Positions 37,669-47,357 of a stretch of 64,000 nt of DNA are shown here, in pieces (the stretch's first letter is position 1; every line of letters begins with the position of its first letter). The translations under genes were made by a program, and so were the position numbers. The DNA comes from Candidatus Coproplasma stercoravium (GTDB lineage Bacteria; Bacillota; Clostridia; Christensenellales; Borkfalkiaceae), in assembly GCA_018713165.1 (NCBI GenBank), contig DVFR01000021.1:1-64000 (forward strand), given 5' to 3'. Below the pieces are notes generated by a model. That model searched no databases. It worked only from the letters and a program-made list of their open reading frames with translations, and was not told where the DNA came from.

Positions 37669-39002
37669 TCTGCGTAGTCCTCCGTTCTGCCGTATAAATT
37701 ATAGTTGTCGCAATCCTCTATAATAACGTCGTAATATTTGCCCTGTTCGGCAAAGGCGGCGTTAAAATATACGTTTCCGTCGATATCGGGCGCCGAAAAA
37801 TATGCCCTGCCGTAAAAGCAACCGTTCTCTTCGCTGATGCCGTCGCAGAGCACCTTTAACGTTTTGCCCACGTGCGAGTGCATTTTTTTGAGAGAAACGC
37901 TCTTTTGTATGGCGTACATATTTTTTACCCGCCTGTTTTTTACCGCGGCGGCGATCTGACCCTTTATCTTGTATGCAGGAGTGTCCTCCTCCCGCGAGTA
38001 GGCAAAAAAACCGCAGTTATCAAGCTCGGCCTGTTTTAAAAATTCGCCGAGAGCCGCGCTCTCCTCCTCCGTTTCGGTGGGGAATCCGCAGATAAAGGTC
38101 GAGCGGATTGCAACGCCCGGAATCTCTTTTCTCAGCTTTGCGATAAGGTCGAGGTACGACTGCCTCGTCCCGCGCCTGTTCATCATTTTAAGAATGCGGT
38201 CTTCGCTGTGCTGGAAGGGAATATCGAGATATTTTATTATCTTTTTGTTGTCGCGTATCTCCGAAATGAGCGTGTCGTCTATCATCTCGGGATAGCAGTA
38301 CAGCAATCTTACACTATTAATGTTGTCAAGCGCTGTCAACTTTTGCAAAATTTCACAAAGTTTTTTTTCGCCGTACAGGTCAATGCCGTAGCGCGTGACG
38401 TCCTGTGCGACGAGAATTAGCTCGGCTACTTCACCAAGCCCTTCAGCCTCTTTAACAAGCTCCTCCATGGGATAGCTGAAATACGCGCCGCGTATTTTGG
38501 GAATGAGGCAGTATGTGCAGCGGTTGTTGCAGCCGTCGGCAATTTTAAGATAGGCGTAGTGCAGAGGCGTCGTTACGACCCTGTCGCATATGAGCGGGTT
38601 TTTGCCTTCGCCCACCATATTGCACCTGCCATCTTCATATGCGCGCGAGAGCGCGTCGAAAAACACGTCGTAGTCGTAAGTGCCGAGAAAGACGTCCGCC
38701 TCGGTGAGCTCTTCATAAATATCGCCGATAAATTTTTGTGGCAGACAGCCCGTTACGACAATTTTTTCAAGCCCGCCCTGCTCTTTATAGGAGGCGCATT
38801 CGATAATCGTTTCGATAGCCTCCTTCCGGGAAGCTTCGAGAAAGGAGCAGGTGTTTATGATAAGCACCTGCGCCTCCTCTATGTCGTTTGTTATCGCGCA
38901 GCCGCGCGCCTTAATCTGCGCGAGCAGCTTTTCGGCGTCTACCCTGTTTTTATCGCATCCGAGCGAGATAAGCCCGAACTTCTTCTGCGTAAAATCAGTC
39001 AT
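37665..39002 (-). CDS. rimO: Ribosomal protein uS12 methylthiotransferase
   Basis: About 445 residues from ATG at 39002 (MTDFTQKKFGLISLGCDKNRVD). It is a radical-SAM methylthiotransferase of the RimO group: LGCDKNRVDAE, NTCSFLEASRKEAIETI and TGCLPQ give the three cluster cysteines. CNNRCTYCLIPKIRG is the SAM motif and a TRAM domain ends the protein. It methylthiolates Asp in ribosomal protein S12. It overlaps the end of ftsK and the start of pgsA. Confidence 0.95.
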   Translation of the reverse strand: MTDFTQKKFGLISLGCDKNRVDAEKLLAQIKARGCAITNDIEEAQVLIINTCSFLEASRKEAIETIIECASYKEQGGLEKIVVTGCLPQKFIGDIYEELTEADVFLGTYDYDVFFDALSRAYEDGRCNMVGEGKNPLICDRVVTTPLHYAYLKIADGCNNRCTYCLIPKIRGAYFSYPMEELVKEAEGLGEVAELILVAQDVTRYGIDLYGEKKLCEILQKLTALDNINSVRLLYCYPEMIDDTLISEIRDNKKIIKYLDIPFQHSEDRILKMMNRRGTRQSYLDLIAKLRKEIPGVAIRSTFICGFPTETEEESAALGEFLKQAELDNCGFFAYSREEDTPAYKIKGQIAAAVKNRRVKNMYAIQKSVSLKKMHSHVGKTLKVLCDGISEENGCFYGRAYFSAPDIDGNVYFNAAFAEQGKYYDVIIEDCDNYNLYGRTEDYAE

Positions 39003-42000
39003 CGACGTCACCGTATGTATTGAAGAACTCCTCCTGCGACAGGAGAACCTTTCTCGATTTGGAGCCTTCGGACTTTGTTATGTAGTTCATGTTTTCCATC
39101 CAGTCGATTATCTTGCACGCCTTGATGTAACCTATCGGGAAGCGCCTCTGTATCATCGAAACAGACGCGGCGTTCGACATTACGCAGTATTTGAGCGCCC
39201 TTATGAAGGTATCGTCAATCTTGGTCTCCTCAGTGCTTTCGGAGTCGGAAATGCCTGCCGCCTGCTCGGGCTCCTCAACCTTGTTGATAAAGTCGGAAAC
39301 GCTTTGGTCGAAATAGGTTTCGTTGTTCTGTTTGATAAAGTCGGTAACCCTCTGCACTTCGGGGGTATCGACGAAACAGCCCTGGATACGCATGAGCTCG
39401 GGGCGCTCCGCCGAACGGAAGTACATATCGCCCTTTCCGAGGAGTTTTTCGGCGCCGCCGACGTCGAATATCGTGCGGGAGTCGTCGAACGAGCCTACTT
39501 TGAAGCCTATACGCGTAGGCAGGTTGGATTTTATAAGACCTGTAATGCAGTCTACCGAGGGGCGCTGTGTGGCGAGAATGAGGTGAATGCCCGCCGCGCG
39601 CGCCTTTTGCACGAGCTTTATAATTCTGCTCTCTATATCCTTCTTTGCCTGGAGCATCAAATCGCCGAACTCGTCGAGCACTATCACGATTTTGGGGAGC
39701 TTCTCCTGCCCCTCCTCCAAGTGGCTGTTGTACTCGTTGATGTCTTTGGTGGCAATCTTGATATGCCCCTTTGCGTTTGCGCCCGTTTCGGTCATGTCCT
39801 TGAACAGGGTATATCTGCGCTCCATCTCCTTTATTGCCCAGTTGAGCGCTTTTATTGCCTTGTCTACGTCGTAGATAATTTCGTTTATCATGAGGTGGGG
39901 CAGCTTGTCGTAGCTTATGAACTCAACCTGTTTGGGGTCGACAAGGATAAAGCGGAGCTCTTCGGGGCCGTACTTATACAAAAGACTGATAAGGAGCGAG
40001 CTTAAACATATCGATTTACCGCTGCCCGTAGTACCTGCGACGAGCAGGTGGGGCATCTTTGTTATGTCGGGGCAGATGCAGGCGCCTTCGACGTTTTTGC
40101 CGAGCGCAAAGGTGAGCGAATTTGTCTTTGCGTTGGAATATGCCGTAGAGCGCATCATCGTTTTGAGCCCGACCGTTGCGCGCTTTGCGTTGGGCACCTC
40201 TATAGAGAGCGCGCCCTTGGAATAGTTGAGGTAGGCGTTCACGTTCTCCTTTTTCAGCGCCATGGCAATGGACTCCCTGTAACGCAGGGAGGTCTTTATG
40301 TTGGTTCTGTCGAGAATTATTACGTCGAAACGTGTTATGGCAGGGCCTACCACCACGTCGGAAATTTCGCAGCCTATTCTGAATCCTTCGAGAGTTTCGA
40401 CGATTATGCGCTTGCTCTCCTCAATTTCGGCGGTATCCGCCGCGTTGTATTCGGGGTAGTCGTCGAGAAGGTCGAGCGAAGGGCGCACGTATTTCTTCCA
40501 TACATGGGGCGGCTTTTTCTCCTCCTCGGGCTGTGCCGCCGCAGGTTCCGCAGGCTTTATATCGCGCGGTACGGAAGGCTGAACGGGCGCCGCGGAGTCG
40601 CGCATTGCAGGCTCGCGGACTATTTGTTCGCGCAATACGGGTTCGGAAGGAGTCGTACTCTGAACAGGGGGCTCCTCTCCCCTTCTGCCGCCGAATATGG
40701 GCGGCTCGCCCAAGCTGCTTTCGTCGTCAAACAGGTTGGCGTTGCTCCTGCGCGAAGATAGCCTGGATATGTCGGGCTCGATTCTGTTATCCCCGCCCAG
40801 ACGGGAATTAGACGAAGAAAAGAGCGAAGAAATGTCGTTGGAAGGCGCGGCATTGTCGGAAAAGCTTTCGCCTCTGCCGCGGCCGAAATCGGACAGTTCC
40901 CTGCCTCTGGATAAATCGGATGAGGGCTGCGCCCCGCTCTCGGCAGGGGGAGAAACCTCATCGCTCCTGTAAGAGATATCGTCGGAGGGTTCGCCGAAGC
41001 CGACCACCCTGCGTTCGGTATCGCCCCGCCTCAAATCGCCGTCGACAGATGAATCTCCGACGGACGAATCGTCGGTGCGCGCGTCGTTTTCTTCGTTCCC
41101 GCGTGAAAAATCGAGTCTTGAAAAATCGGTGCGGGCGCGCTCGGAATCGTCGCGGGACATATCGGAAAGAAAACTGTCCCTGCGGGAGAGCTCGGAATCG
41201 GAACGGCGGTCGGAAGAGGGAAAGAGCGTATCGTCGAGCCTGCGCGAATCGCGACGGCCGAACTGCTCCGCGGGGGCGTCAGACGAAGGCTGTACGCTCT
41301 CCGTCGTACCGCCAAGCGGTTGCGTTCCGCCGAAAGAAGGCTCGCCGTAATCGAGTTCGTCGCGCTGGTCGAACTCCGTTTCGGGCGCGCCGAAATCGGG
41401 TTCTTCGGAAGAATAACTTCCGCTTTCGGAAACGTCCGCCGCAGGGTACGAATCTGCGGACGGCGTCTCGGGCGCGGTATATGGCGAAGTCGTCTGAGGA
41501 GCCTGCGCCGCATTCTGCGCGCTGTCGTCCTCGAGCTTCTGCGCGGGCGCCGCGCCGTAGAGCACGTCGGGCACGGAGTTAGTCTGCCGCTGAACGCTCT
41601 GCTGGTATGCCGAGGTATAAGTCGTCGGCTCTATGGTCGTCCCCTTCGGCTTTGACTTGCCGTCGGAGAAACCTCTCAGATAGTCGTTATCGTTTCTTAT
41701 GGGATGATTGAAATAAGAATTTTCGTCGAAAATGCCGTTCCTTCTGTAACTTTCTGCGGCAAATTCGTCGCGCTCGAATAAAATTTTCCTGCCGAGCTTT
41801 TTGGGAGAGAACTTGTCCTCTTCCTCCTCTTCTGCAGCATTACGCTGCGCATAATACTGCGCGAACGGGTCGGAATAAGTCTGCGCGGGCTGGGGTACGG
41901 GCTCCGCACGCGAAGGAAACTGCTCCTGCCCGGGCTGAACATACCCCTGCGAATGGTCGGCGTAGTTGTTCGCATAGTCGTTTGAATAAGCTCCGTCCGC

Positions 42001-42711
42001 AGGAGCGTACTGCGGCTGAACGGGACGGGCGGGATACTGCTGACCCGAAGGATATGCGGTATCCTGATACTGCTGCGCTTCGGGGCTTGCGGCATAATTT
42101 TCATTGCCGTAACCCGTATCGGAACGGTCGGCAGCGACCTCGTTTGCGGCATATGCCTCCGCATTGCCCTTTACGCTTTTGCCGTAGTGTTTGCGGAAGG
42201 ACTGCACGGTGAAATACCCGCCGAGCACGGCGAGAATGGCGAAAATTATATATGCGCCCACAAACGTAGTGACGAGCGCTACGGGATAGACGAGTATCGC
42301 CGACAGCACGCCGCCTAACGTGTATGAGGGGAATCCCTCCGCCGCAATAAGATAGCACTGCGATATGTAGCTGCCGTCGAGCACGAAATTGCGGGTGGAA
42401 ACGGCGTGGAAAAGCAGAAAGAGCGCGTACACGGTGAGAGAAAGCATCACCGCGGGGCGCGCCTTTACTTTTATTTTCTTTTCAAATGCCAGCCATACGC
42501 CGAGATACGCAAGGAGAGCCACGACCAGAAAGCAGCCGTAGCCGAAAGTACCGTACATAAACGTGCAGATGGCGCTGCCGAATCCCGCAAATATCGCGCT
42601 CCCGCTGAAAAGCGCCAGAAGCACGATAAAGCAGAACAGAAGCACCGTCATGCCGAGGGTCTCCCTCGTAAAAATCAAAGAATTTCTGTTGCCTGATTTT
42701 TTATCTTTCAC
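38995..42711 (-). CDS. ftsK: DNA translocase FtsK/SpoIIIE with an unusually long low-complexity linker
   Basis: 1238 residues, against about 750-900 in relatives such as Bacillus SpoIIIE. The N terminus has about four membrane helices within residues 15-165. A linker spans about 195-770. Its first part is rich in Tyr, Gln and Pro, and the rest is dense in Asp, Ser, Arg and Glu. The motor domain follows with RIGCEISDVVVGPAITRFD, Walker A in LVAGTTGSGKSICL (about 890) and ILDEFGDLM-like VLDEFGDLML. It ends with the DNA-reading gamma winged helix (SNAASVSMIQRRFPIGYIKACKIID). It moves chromosomal DNA through the closing septum. The start codon is GTG with CGGAG upstream. Confidence 0.94.
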   Translation of the reverse strand: MKDKKSGNRNSLIFTRETLGMTVLLFCFIVLLALFSGSAIFAGFGSAICTFMYGTFGYGCFLVVALLAYLGVWLAFEKKIKVKARPAVMLSLTVYALFLLFHAVSTRNFVLDGSYISQCYLIAAEGFPSYTLGGVLSAILVYPVALVTTFVGAYIIFAILAVLGGYFTVQSFRKHYGKSVKGNAEAYAANEVAADRSDTGYGNENYAASPEAQQYQDTAYPSGQQYPARPVQPQYAPADGAYSNDYANNYADHSQGYVQPGQEQFPSRAEPVPQPAQTYSDPFAQYYAQRNAAEEEEEDKFSPKKLGRKILFERDEFAAESYRRNGIFDENSYFNHPIRNDNDYLRGFSDGKSKPKGTTIEPTTYTSAYQQSVQRQTNSVPDVLYGAAPAQKLEDDSAQNAAQAPQTTSPYTAPETPSADSYPAADVSESGSYSSEEPDFGAPETEFDQRDELDYGEPSFGGTQPLGGTTESVQPSSDAPAEQFGRRDSRRLDDTLFPSSDRRSDSELSRRDSFLSDMSRDDSERARTDFSRLDFSRGNEENDARTDDSSVGDSSVDGDLRRGDTERRVVGFGEPSDDISYRSDEVSPPAESGAQPSSDLSRGRELSDFGRGRGESFSDNAAPSNDISSLFSSSNSRLGGDNRIEPDISRLSSRRSNANLFDDESSLGEPPIFGGRRGEEPPVQSTTPSEPVLREQIVREPAMRDSAAPVQPSVPRDIKPAEPAAAQPEEEKKPPHVWKKYVRPSLDLLDDYPEYNAADTAEIEESKRIIVETLEGFRIGCEISDVVVGPAITRFDVIILDRTNIKTSLRYRESIAMALKKENVNAYLNYSKGALSIEVPNAKRATVGLKTMMRSTAYSNAKTNSLTFALGKNVEGACICPDITKMPHLLVAGTTGSGKSICLSSLLISLLYKYGPEELRFILVDPKQVEFISYDKLPHLMINEIIYDVDKAIKALNWAIKEMERRYTLFKDMTETGANAKGHIKIATKDINEYNSHLEEGQEKLPKIVIVLDEFGDLMLQAKKDIESRIIKLVQKARAAGIHLILATQRPSVDCITGLIKSNLPTRIGFKVGSFDDSRTIFDVGGAEKLLGKGDMYFRSAERPELMRIQGCFVDTPEVQRVTDFIKQNNETYFDQSVSDFINKVEEPEQAAGISDSESTEETKIDDTFIRALKYCVMSNAASVSMIQRRFPIGYIKACKIIDWMENMNYITKSEGSKSRKVLLSQEEFFNTYGDVDD

Positions 42712-42777
42712 TTTAAAAAAACTCCGTAGCGGGAACGCGACGCCCCGCGTTTGAACGAATAATATATACTCTTGATT

Positions 42778-42806
42778 ATTATATCATTTTGGTTTGTTCA
42801 GGGCAA
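42778..42806 (-). promoter_or_regulatory. Promoter of ftsK-rimO-pgsA-cinA-recA-nadE
   Basis: Minus strand TTGCCC (42806-42801), spacer 17, TATAAT (42783-42778), leader about 67 bases. The six genes downstream are tightly packed or overlapping. Confidence 0.65.
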
Positions 42807-42843
42807 CAAATTGAGCATTATTTTTAAGAAATTATATTTTTAG

Positions 42844-42908
42844 TTATGCGTGCGCGCATATGTGCGCGCACGCATAAAAATTAAGGCGGACTGCATGCAG
42901 TCCGCCTT
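42844..42908 (-). terminator. Double hairpin terminator of ilvC
   Basis: First on the minus strand comes a perfect 26-base dyad (42883-42908, arms AAGGCGGACTGCA) followed by TTAATTTTTAT. Then comes a perfect 15-bp stem with a 4-base loop (42844-42877). It isolates ilvC from ftsK. Confidence 0.85.
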
Positions 42909-42928
42909 ATCGCGCTTAATATATGCGA

Positions 42929-44092
<1,164 letters not shown>

Positions 44093-44112
44093 TCACACAA
44101 AGACGGTTTTTT

Positions 44113-45300
44113 ATGGAAGAGAACAATATACTGTCGCTCACGGTTTTAAGAGGTCTGCTCGACGATAATCTCTTTTCGGCATTTTACGCGGCAAGAGAAA
44201 ACGGGGACGAACGGTACGCCTGTTCGCTCTACGGCGAGTTTCTGAACACCCTCTACTCCGAAGGAGCCGAAACAAACTTCATGCAGTACGTTTGCAACGC
44301 GGTTTTGTACGACGAAAACGCATTTTCGGTATGCTGCGCAAACGGCAAAACGCCTTCGCCATTCCTTATAAACGCGTATCTGCGCGACATTAAGCTGATA
44401 CTTAAATACGTTTCCGAACCCGCGTGCGGGCAGGGCAAATATTTTGCGGCCGGAAAGCCTGCGCCGCTGTTCGACCTTTCGCAGGGCGAAGAGAAATTTA
44501 TTGCGCGGATAAAAAAGTTTTATAAGAGATACGGCTGCGGACAGTTTATAAAATACCGCGCGTTCGGCTATGAAAACGGCGGGCTGGTGCCCGTCGAAAA
44601 CCCCTCCTCGATTACTCTTGCCGAACTTAAAGGTTACGAACAGGAAAAATCTGCGATAGATTCGAATATCGTAAACTTTTTAAAGGGGCTTCCCTTCGGC
44701 AACATGCTTCTGTACGGCGACAGGGGCACGGGCAAGTCCTCCACCATTCACGCAATGCTGAACAAGTACTGGAAGGACGGGCTGAGGATAATCGAACTCA
44801 ACAAGGAAAACATGCTCGACCTTCCGAAGGTGAGGCAGCTCATACTCAAAAACCCGCTCAAATTCATAATTTTTATCGACGACCTCTCATTGAGCGAGAG
44901 CGACGACAAAATCTCGGGACTCAAAGCCGCGCTCGAAGGTTCTGTTGCCGGGAACACCACGAACACTATGATTGTAGCCACTTCCAACAGGCGGCACATA
45001 GTAAAAGAGAGCTTTTCGGACAGGGACAATTCCGTGCACGTGAACGACTCTCTCCAGGAACAGCTCTCCCTTTCGGACAGATTCGGGATAACGGTGCTCT
45101 TCTCCTCCACGGGAAAGAACGAATATCTCGAAATAGTAAAGAGCCTCGCGGCCGACGAAAAGCTCGACGCCGACGAAAAGCTGCTCGCACTTGCGGAGCG
45201 CTGGGCGCTTTCAAAGGGCGGACGCTCGCCGAGAAGGGCAAGGCAGTTCATCGACCTGGCAGTTTCGTGCAAAAAGAAGGGAACCGAAATAGATTTCTGA
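44113..45300 (+). CDS. DUF815-family AAA+ ATPase
   Basis: 395 residues. The N-terminal half is family-specific. The C-terminal AAA+ module has Walker A LLYGDRGTGKSSTIHAML (about 198-215), Walker B FIIFIDDLSLSESDDK, a sensor-like MIVATSNRRHIVKESF and SLSDRFGITVLFS with an arginine. The family is widespread but without a settled role. A part in protein or complex remodelling is only an inference from the fold. It is divergent from ilvC. Confidence 0.88.
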   Translation: MEENNILSLTVLRGLLDDNLFSAFYAARENGDERYACSLYGEFLNTLYSEGAETNFMQYVCNAVLYDENAFSVCCANGKTPSPFLINAYLRDIKLILKYVSEPACGQGKYFAAGKPAPLFDLSQGEEKFIARIKKFYKRYGCGQFIKYRAFGYENGGLVPVENPSSITLAELKGYEQEKSAIDSNIVNFLKGLPFGNMLLYGDRGTGKSSTIHAMLNKYWKDGLRIIELNKENMLDLPKVRQLILKNPLKFIIFIDDLSLSESDDKISGLKAALEGSVAGNTTNTMIVATSNRRHIVKESFSDRDNSVHVNDSLQEQLSLSDRFGITVLFSSTGKNEYLEIVKSLAADEKLDADEKLLALAERWALSKGGRSPRRARQFIDLAVSCKKKGTEIDF

Positions 45301-45322
45301 TAAAGATAAAATAACGATAAGT

Positions 45323-45398
45323 TTTCCGCCCGCCTGAAAAATTCAGGCGGGCGGAAATATTTCATCGGAGGAAAACGCGCAAAAAAGCGCGTTTTTTT
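45323..45398. terminator. Two terminator hairpins between the convergent DUF815 gene and murC
   Basis: A perfect 16-bp stem (arms 45323-45338 and 45342-45357) followed by AAAACGCGC/GCGCGTTTT with a 6-base loop (45372-45398) and T-rich ends. The second can act in both directions. Confidence 0.85.
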
Positions 45399-45441
45399 GC
45401 TTTAATTCGCTTAAATTTTACAACTTTTTTACAATTTCGGT

Positions 45442-46785
45442 TCATCTGCCCGCACAGTCCCCACTAACTGAGACGATGTCGCGCGCAATAAAATATATGT
45501 CGCCCGCGCCGAGAAAGAGCACAGTATCTCCCTCGCCCGCCGCGGAAATGAATCGCTCGATATCCTCCGGCCTGTCGCCGTAGCGGCTCTTTTTAACCGC
45601 ACGGGAGAGAGTGAACGCGCACCCCTCCTCATCGAAATATTCCCGCGCGGCAAACGTGCGGTAAATCATAAGCCTTCGCACTCCCGAAAGAACATTGACG
45701 AACTGGCCGAACAGATTTTTCGTCCTCGAATATGTATGCGGCTGAAAGACGACGAAAAGTTTGCCTTCGGTAATCTTTTCAGCCGTTTTAAGCGCGGCGG
45801 CAATCTCCGTGGGGTGATGGGCATAATCGGCAACGCACCTCGCGCCGCCGTACTTTCCCAAAAGCTGCATGCGCCTCTCCACTCCTTCAAACTGCTCCAA
45901 ACCGCGCACTATATCTTCGCCCTCCACTCCCGAACAATATGCCGCGGCGGCCGCCGCAAGCGCATTGAAAACATTGTGCCTGCCTAAAACTCTGAGATTG
46001 ACTCTGCCCGTCTCCCTTCCGAAAGCTGACAAGGTAAAGGAATACGCGCCTTTTCCGCCGCTTATTTCCGCAGCGGAAAAATCAGCGTTTTCGTCGCCGC
46101 CGAAGGTTACCGCGCCGACCTCACCTGCTAGCCTGTCGCAGTACATGGCCACGGCGCTGCGCGCGCGGGAGGCAAATTTACGGTAACACGAAAAGAGGTC
46201 GTCTGCGCCGCCGTAACACTCGAGATGGTCGGGCTCCGTGCTCGTAACGACGGCAATATCGGGGCGGAGCGCAAGAAAATTCTTTTTATATTCGCACGCT
46301 TCGGTAATAAACCAGTCGTTTCCGAACGAACAGAAGTTGGAAAACTGAACGGAATTTCCTCCGATGTGCGCGGAAAATCTTCTGCCCGCAGAAGAAAAAA
46401 TCGAAGCGAGCATTGCCGTGCAAGTCGTTTTGCCGTGACAGCCCGCCACTGCAACGACCTGCGAAAAACAATCCGCCACGGCCGCAAGAAATCTGGCGCG
46501 GGGAATGACAGTCTTTTTCAGCGCGCGGGCAAGTTTAAGCTCCTCGTCGCCTCTTTCTATAGCGTCGGTGTAAACGACGGCGTCGTAGCCGGCAAGCGCG
46601 GTCGTTCCAGATGGAAAAACCTTTATGCCGAACTGCCTCAGAACATCCGCGCCCGACAAGTCGCGGTCGCTCCCGCCCGTTTTCTTTTTATTGAGAACGC
46701 AAAATCTGGCGAGCGCGCTCATGCTCACTCCGCATATTCCGATGAAGTAAAAACTGCCAAAATGAGACAAAAAATTATCGCTCAT
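45442..46785 (-). CDS. murC: UDP-N-acetylmuramate-L-alanine ligase
   Basis: 447 residues of the Mur ligase family. It has the N-terminal FYFIGICGVSMSALARF (GxGGxxM-like, here GICGVSM), ATP loop GCHGKTTCTAML, EACEYKKNFL, and VADYAHHPTEIAAAL, which is diagnostic for MurC. It adds L-alanine to UDP-MurNAc in the cytoplasm. It sits past ftsZ, separated from the other mur genes by the oppositely oriented spoVG. Confidence 0.95.
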   Translation of the reverse strand: MSDNFLSHFGSFYFIGICGVSMSALARFCVLNKKKTGGSDRDLSGADVLRQFGIKVFPSGTTALAGYDAVVYTDAIERGDEELKLARALKKTVIPRARFLAAVADCFSQVVAVAGCHGKTTCTAMLASIFSSAGRRFSAHIGGNSVQFSNFCSFGNDWFITEACEYKKNFLALRPDIAVVTSTEPDHLECYGGADDLFSCYRKFASRARSAVAMYCDRLAGEVGAVTFGGDENADFSAAEISGGKGAYSFTLSAFGRETGRVNLRVLGRHNVFNALAAAAAAYCSGVEGEDIVRGLEQFEGVERRMQLLGKYGGARCVADYAHHPTEIAAALKTAEKITEGKLFVVFQPHTYSRTKNLFGQFVNVLSGVRRLMIYRTFAAREYFDEEGCAFTLSRAVKKSRYGDRPEDIERFISAAGEGDTVLFLGAGDIYFIARDIVSVSGDCAGR

Positions 46786-46870
46786 ACTAAATTTTATTAA
46801 AAAAACTGCCCGATTAGCACGCTTTGTAAAATTTTATCTCGAAAAATATTAAAAATTAACGAAAAAGCTA

Positions 46871-46899
46871 TTGAAATTTTCAATTATTTATTGTAAAAT
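46871..46899 (+). promoter_or_regulatory. Promoter of spoVG
   Basis: TTGAAA (46871-46876), spacer 17, TAAAAT (46894-46899). It is of sigma-A type, and no obvious sigma-H motif was seen. Confidence 0.7.
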
Positions 46900-46936
46900 G
46901 ATTTTCATAAAAAAGTATAGTCTGGAGGTAAGCGCT

Positions 46937-47200
46937 ATGAAAATCTCAGACATACGAATCAGATTAGTCAGCAAGGAGGACAATAAATTAAAGGCGGTAG
47001 CCTCGATAACAATCGAAGATTGCTTTGCAGTTCACGATATAAAGATTATCGAAGGCAACGACGGCGTATTTATTGCCATGCCGAGCAGAAAAACTAATGA
47101 TGGCGACTATAAGGATATTGCGCATCCGCTTAATACCGAGACCCGAGACAAGATAAAAGAGGCAGTCCTTACGGCTTACTTTGACGCACTCAACAAATGA
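46937..47200 (+). CDS. spoVG: SpoVG family septation/RNA-binding regulator
   Basis: 87 residues from ATG at 46937, with GGAGG nearby. An upstream frame would overlap the promoter and is rejected. MKISDIRIRLVSKEDNKLKAVASITIEDCFAVHDIKIIEG and FIAMPSRKTNDGDYKDIAHPLN are the family hallmark. SpoVG binds nucleic acid and affects septation, sporulation or virulence genes, depending on the host. Its presence between ftsZ and murC fits a link to division but does not prove sporulation. Confidence 0.96.
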   Translation: MKISDIRIRLVSKEDNKLKAVASITIEDCFAVHDIKIIEGNDGVFIAMPSRKTNDGDYKDIAHPLNTETRDKIKEAVLTAYFDALNK

Positions 47201-47241
47201 GCTTTCTTTGGTTTGAACAGACAAAACTTGATTTGTAGGGG

Positions 47242-47273
47242 AAAAATGCGACCGAGCAATCGGCCGCATTTTT
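47242..47273 (+). terminator. Terminator of spoVG
   Basis: Hairpin AAAAATGCGACCGA/TCGGCCGCATTTTT with one mismatch and a 4-base loop, then T-rich sequence. It starts 42 bases past the stop. Confidence 0.85.
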
Positions 47274-47316
47274 CATTTTATCGATTTTCTTTTTGCGAAG
47301 TTTTATAACCGAACAT

Positions 47317-47341
47317 AAAAAGGGGCGCAAACTGCGCCCCT
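47317..47341 (-). terminator. Terminator of ftsZ
   Basis: Minus strand AGGGGCGCA/TGCGCCCCT stem with a 3-base loop followed by TTTTTA, 17 bases past the ftsZ stop. Confidence 0.88.
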
Positions 47342-47357
47342 CAAATTGCATATGAAA

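Noticed and set aside
38851-40005. 384-codon plus-strand open frame over the ftsK motor domain
   Set aside because: Antisense shadow of the FtsK ATPase region.
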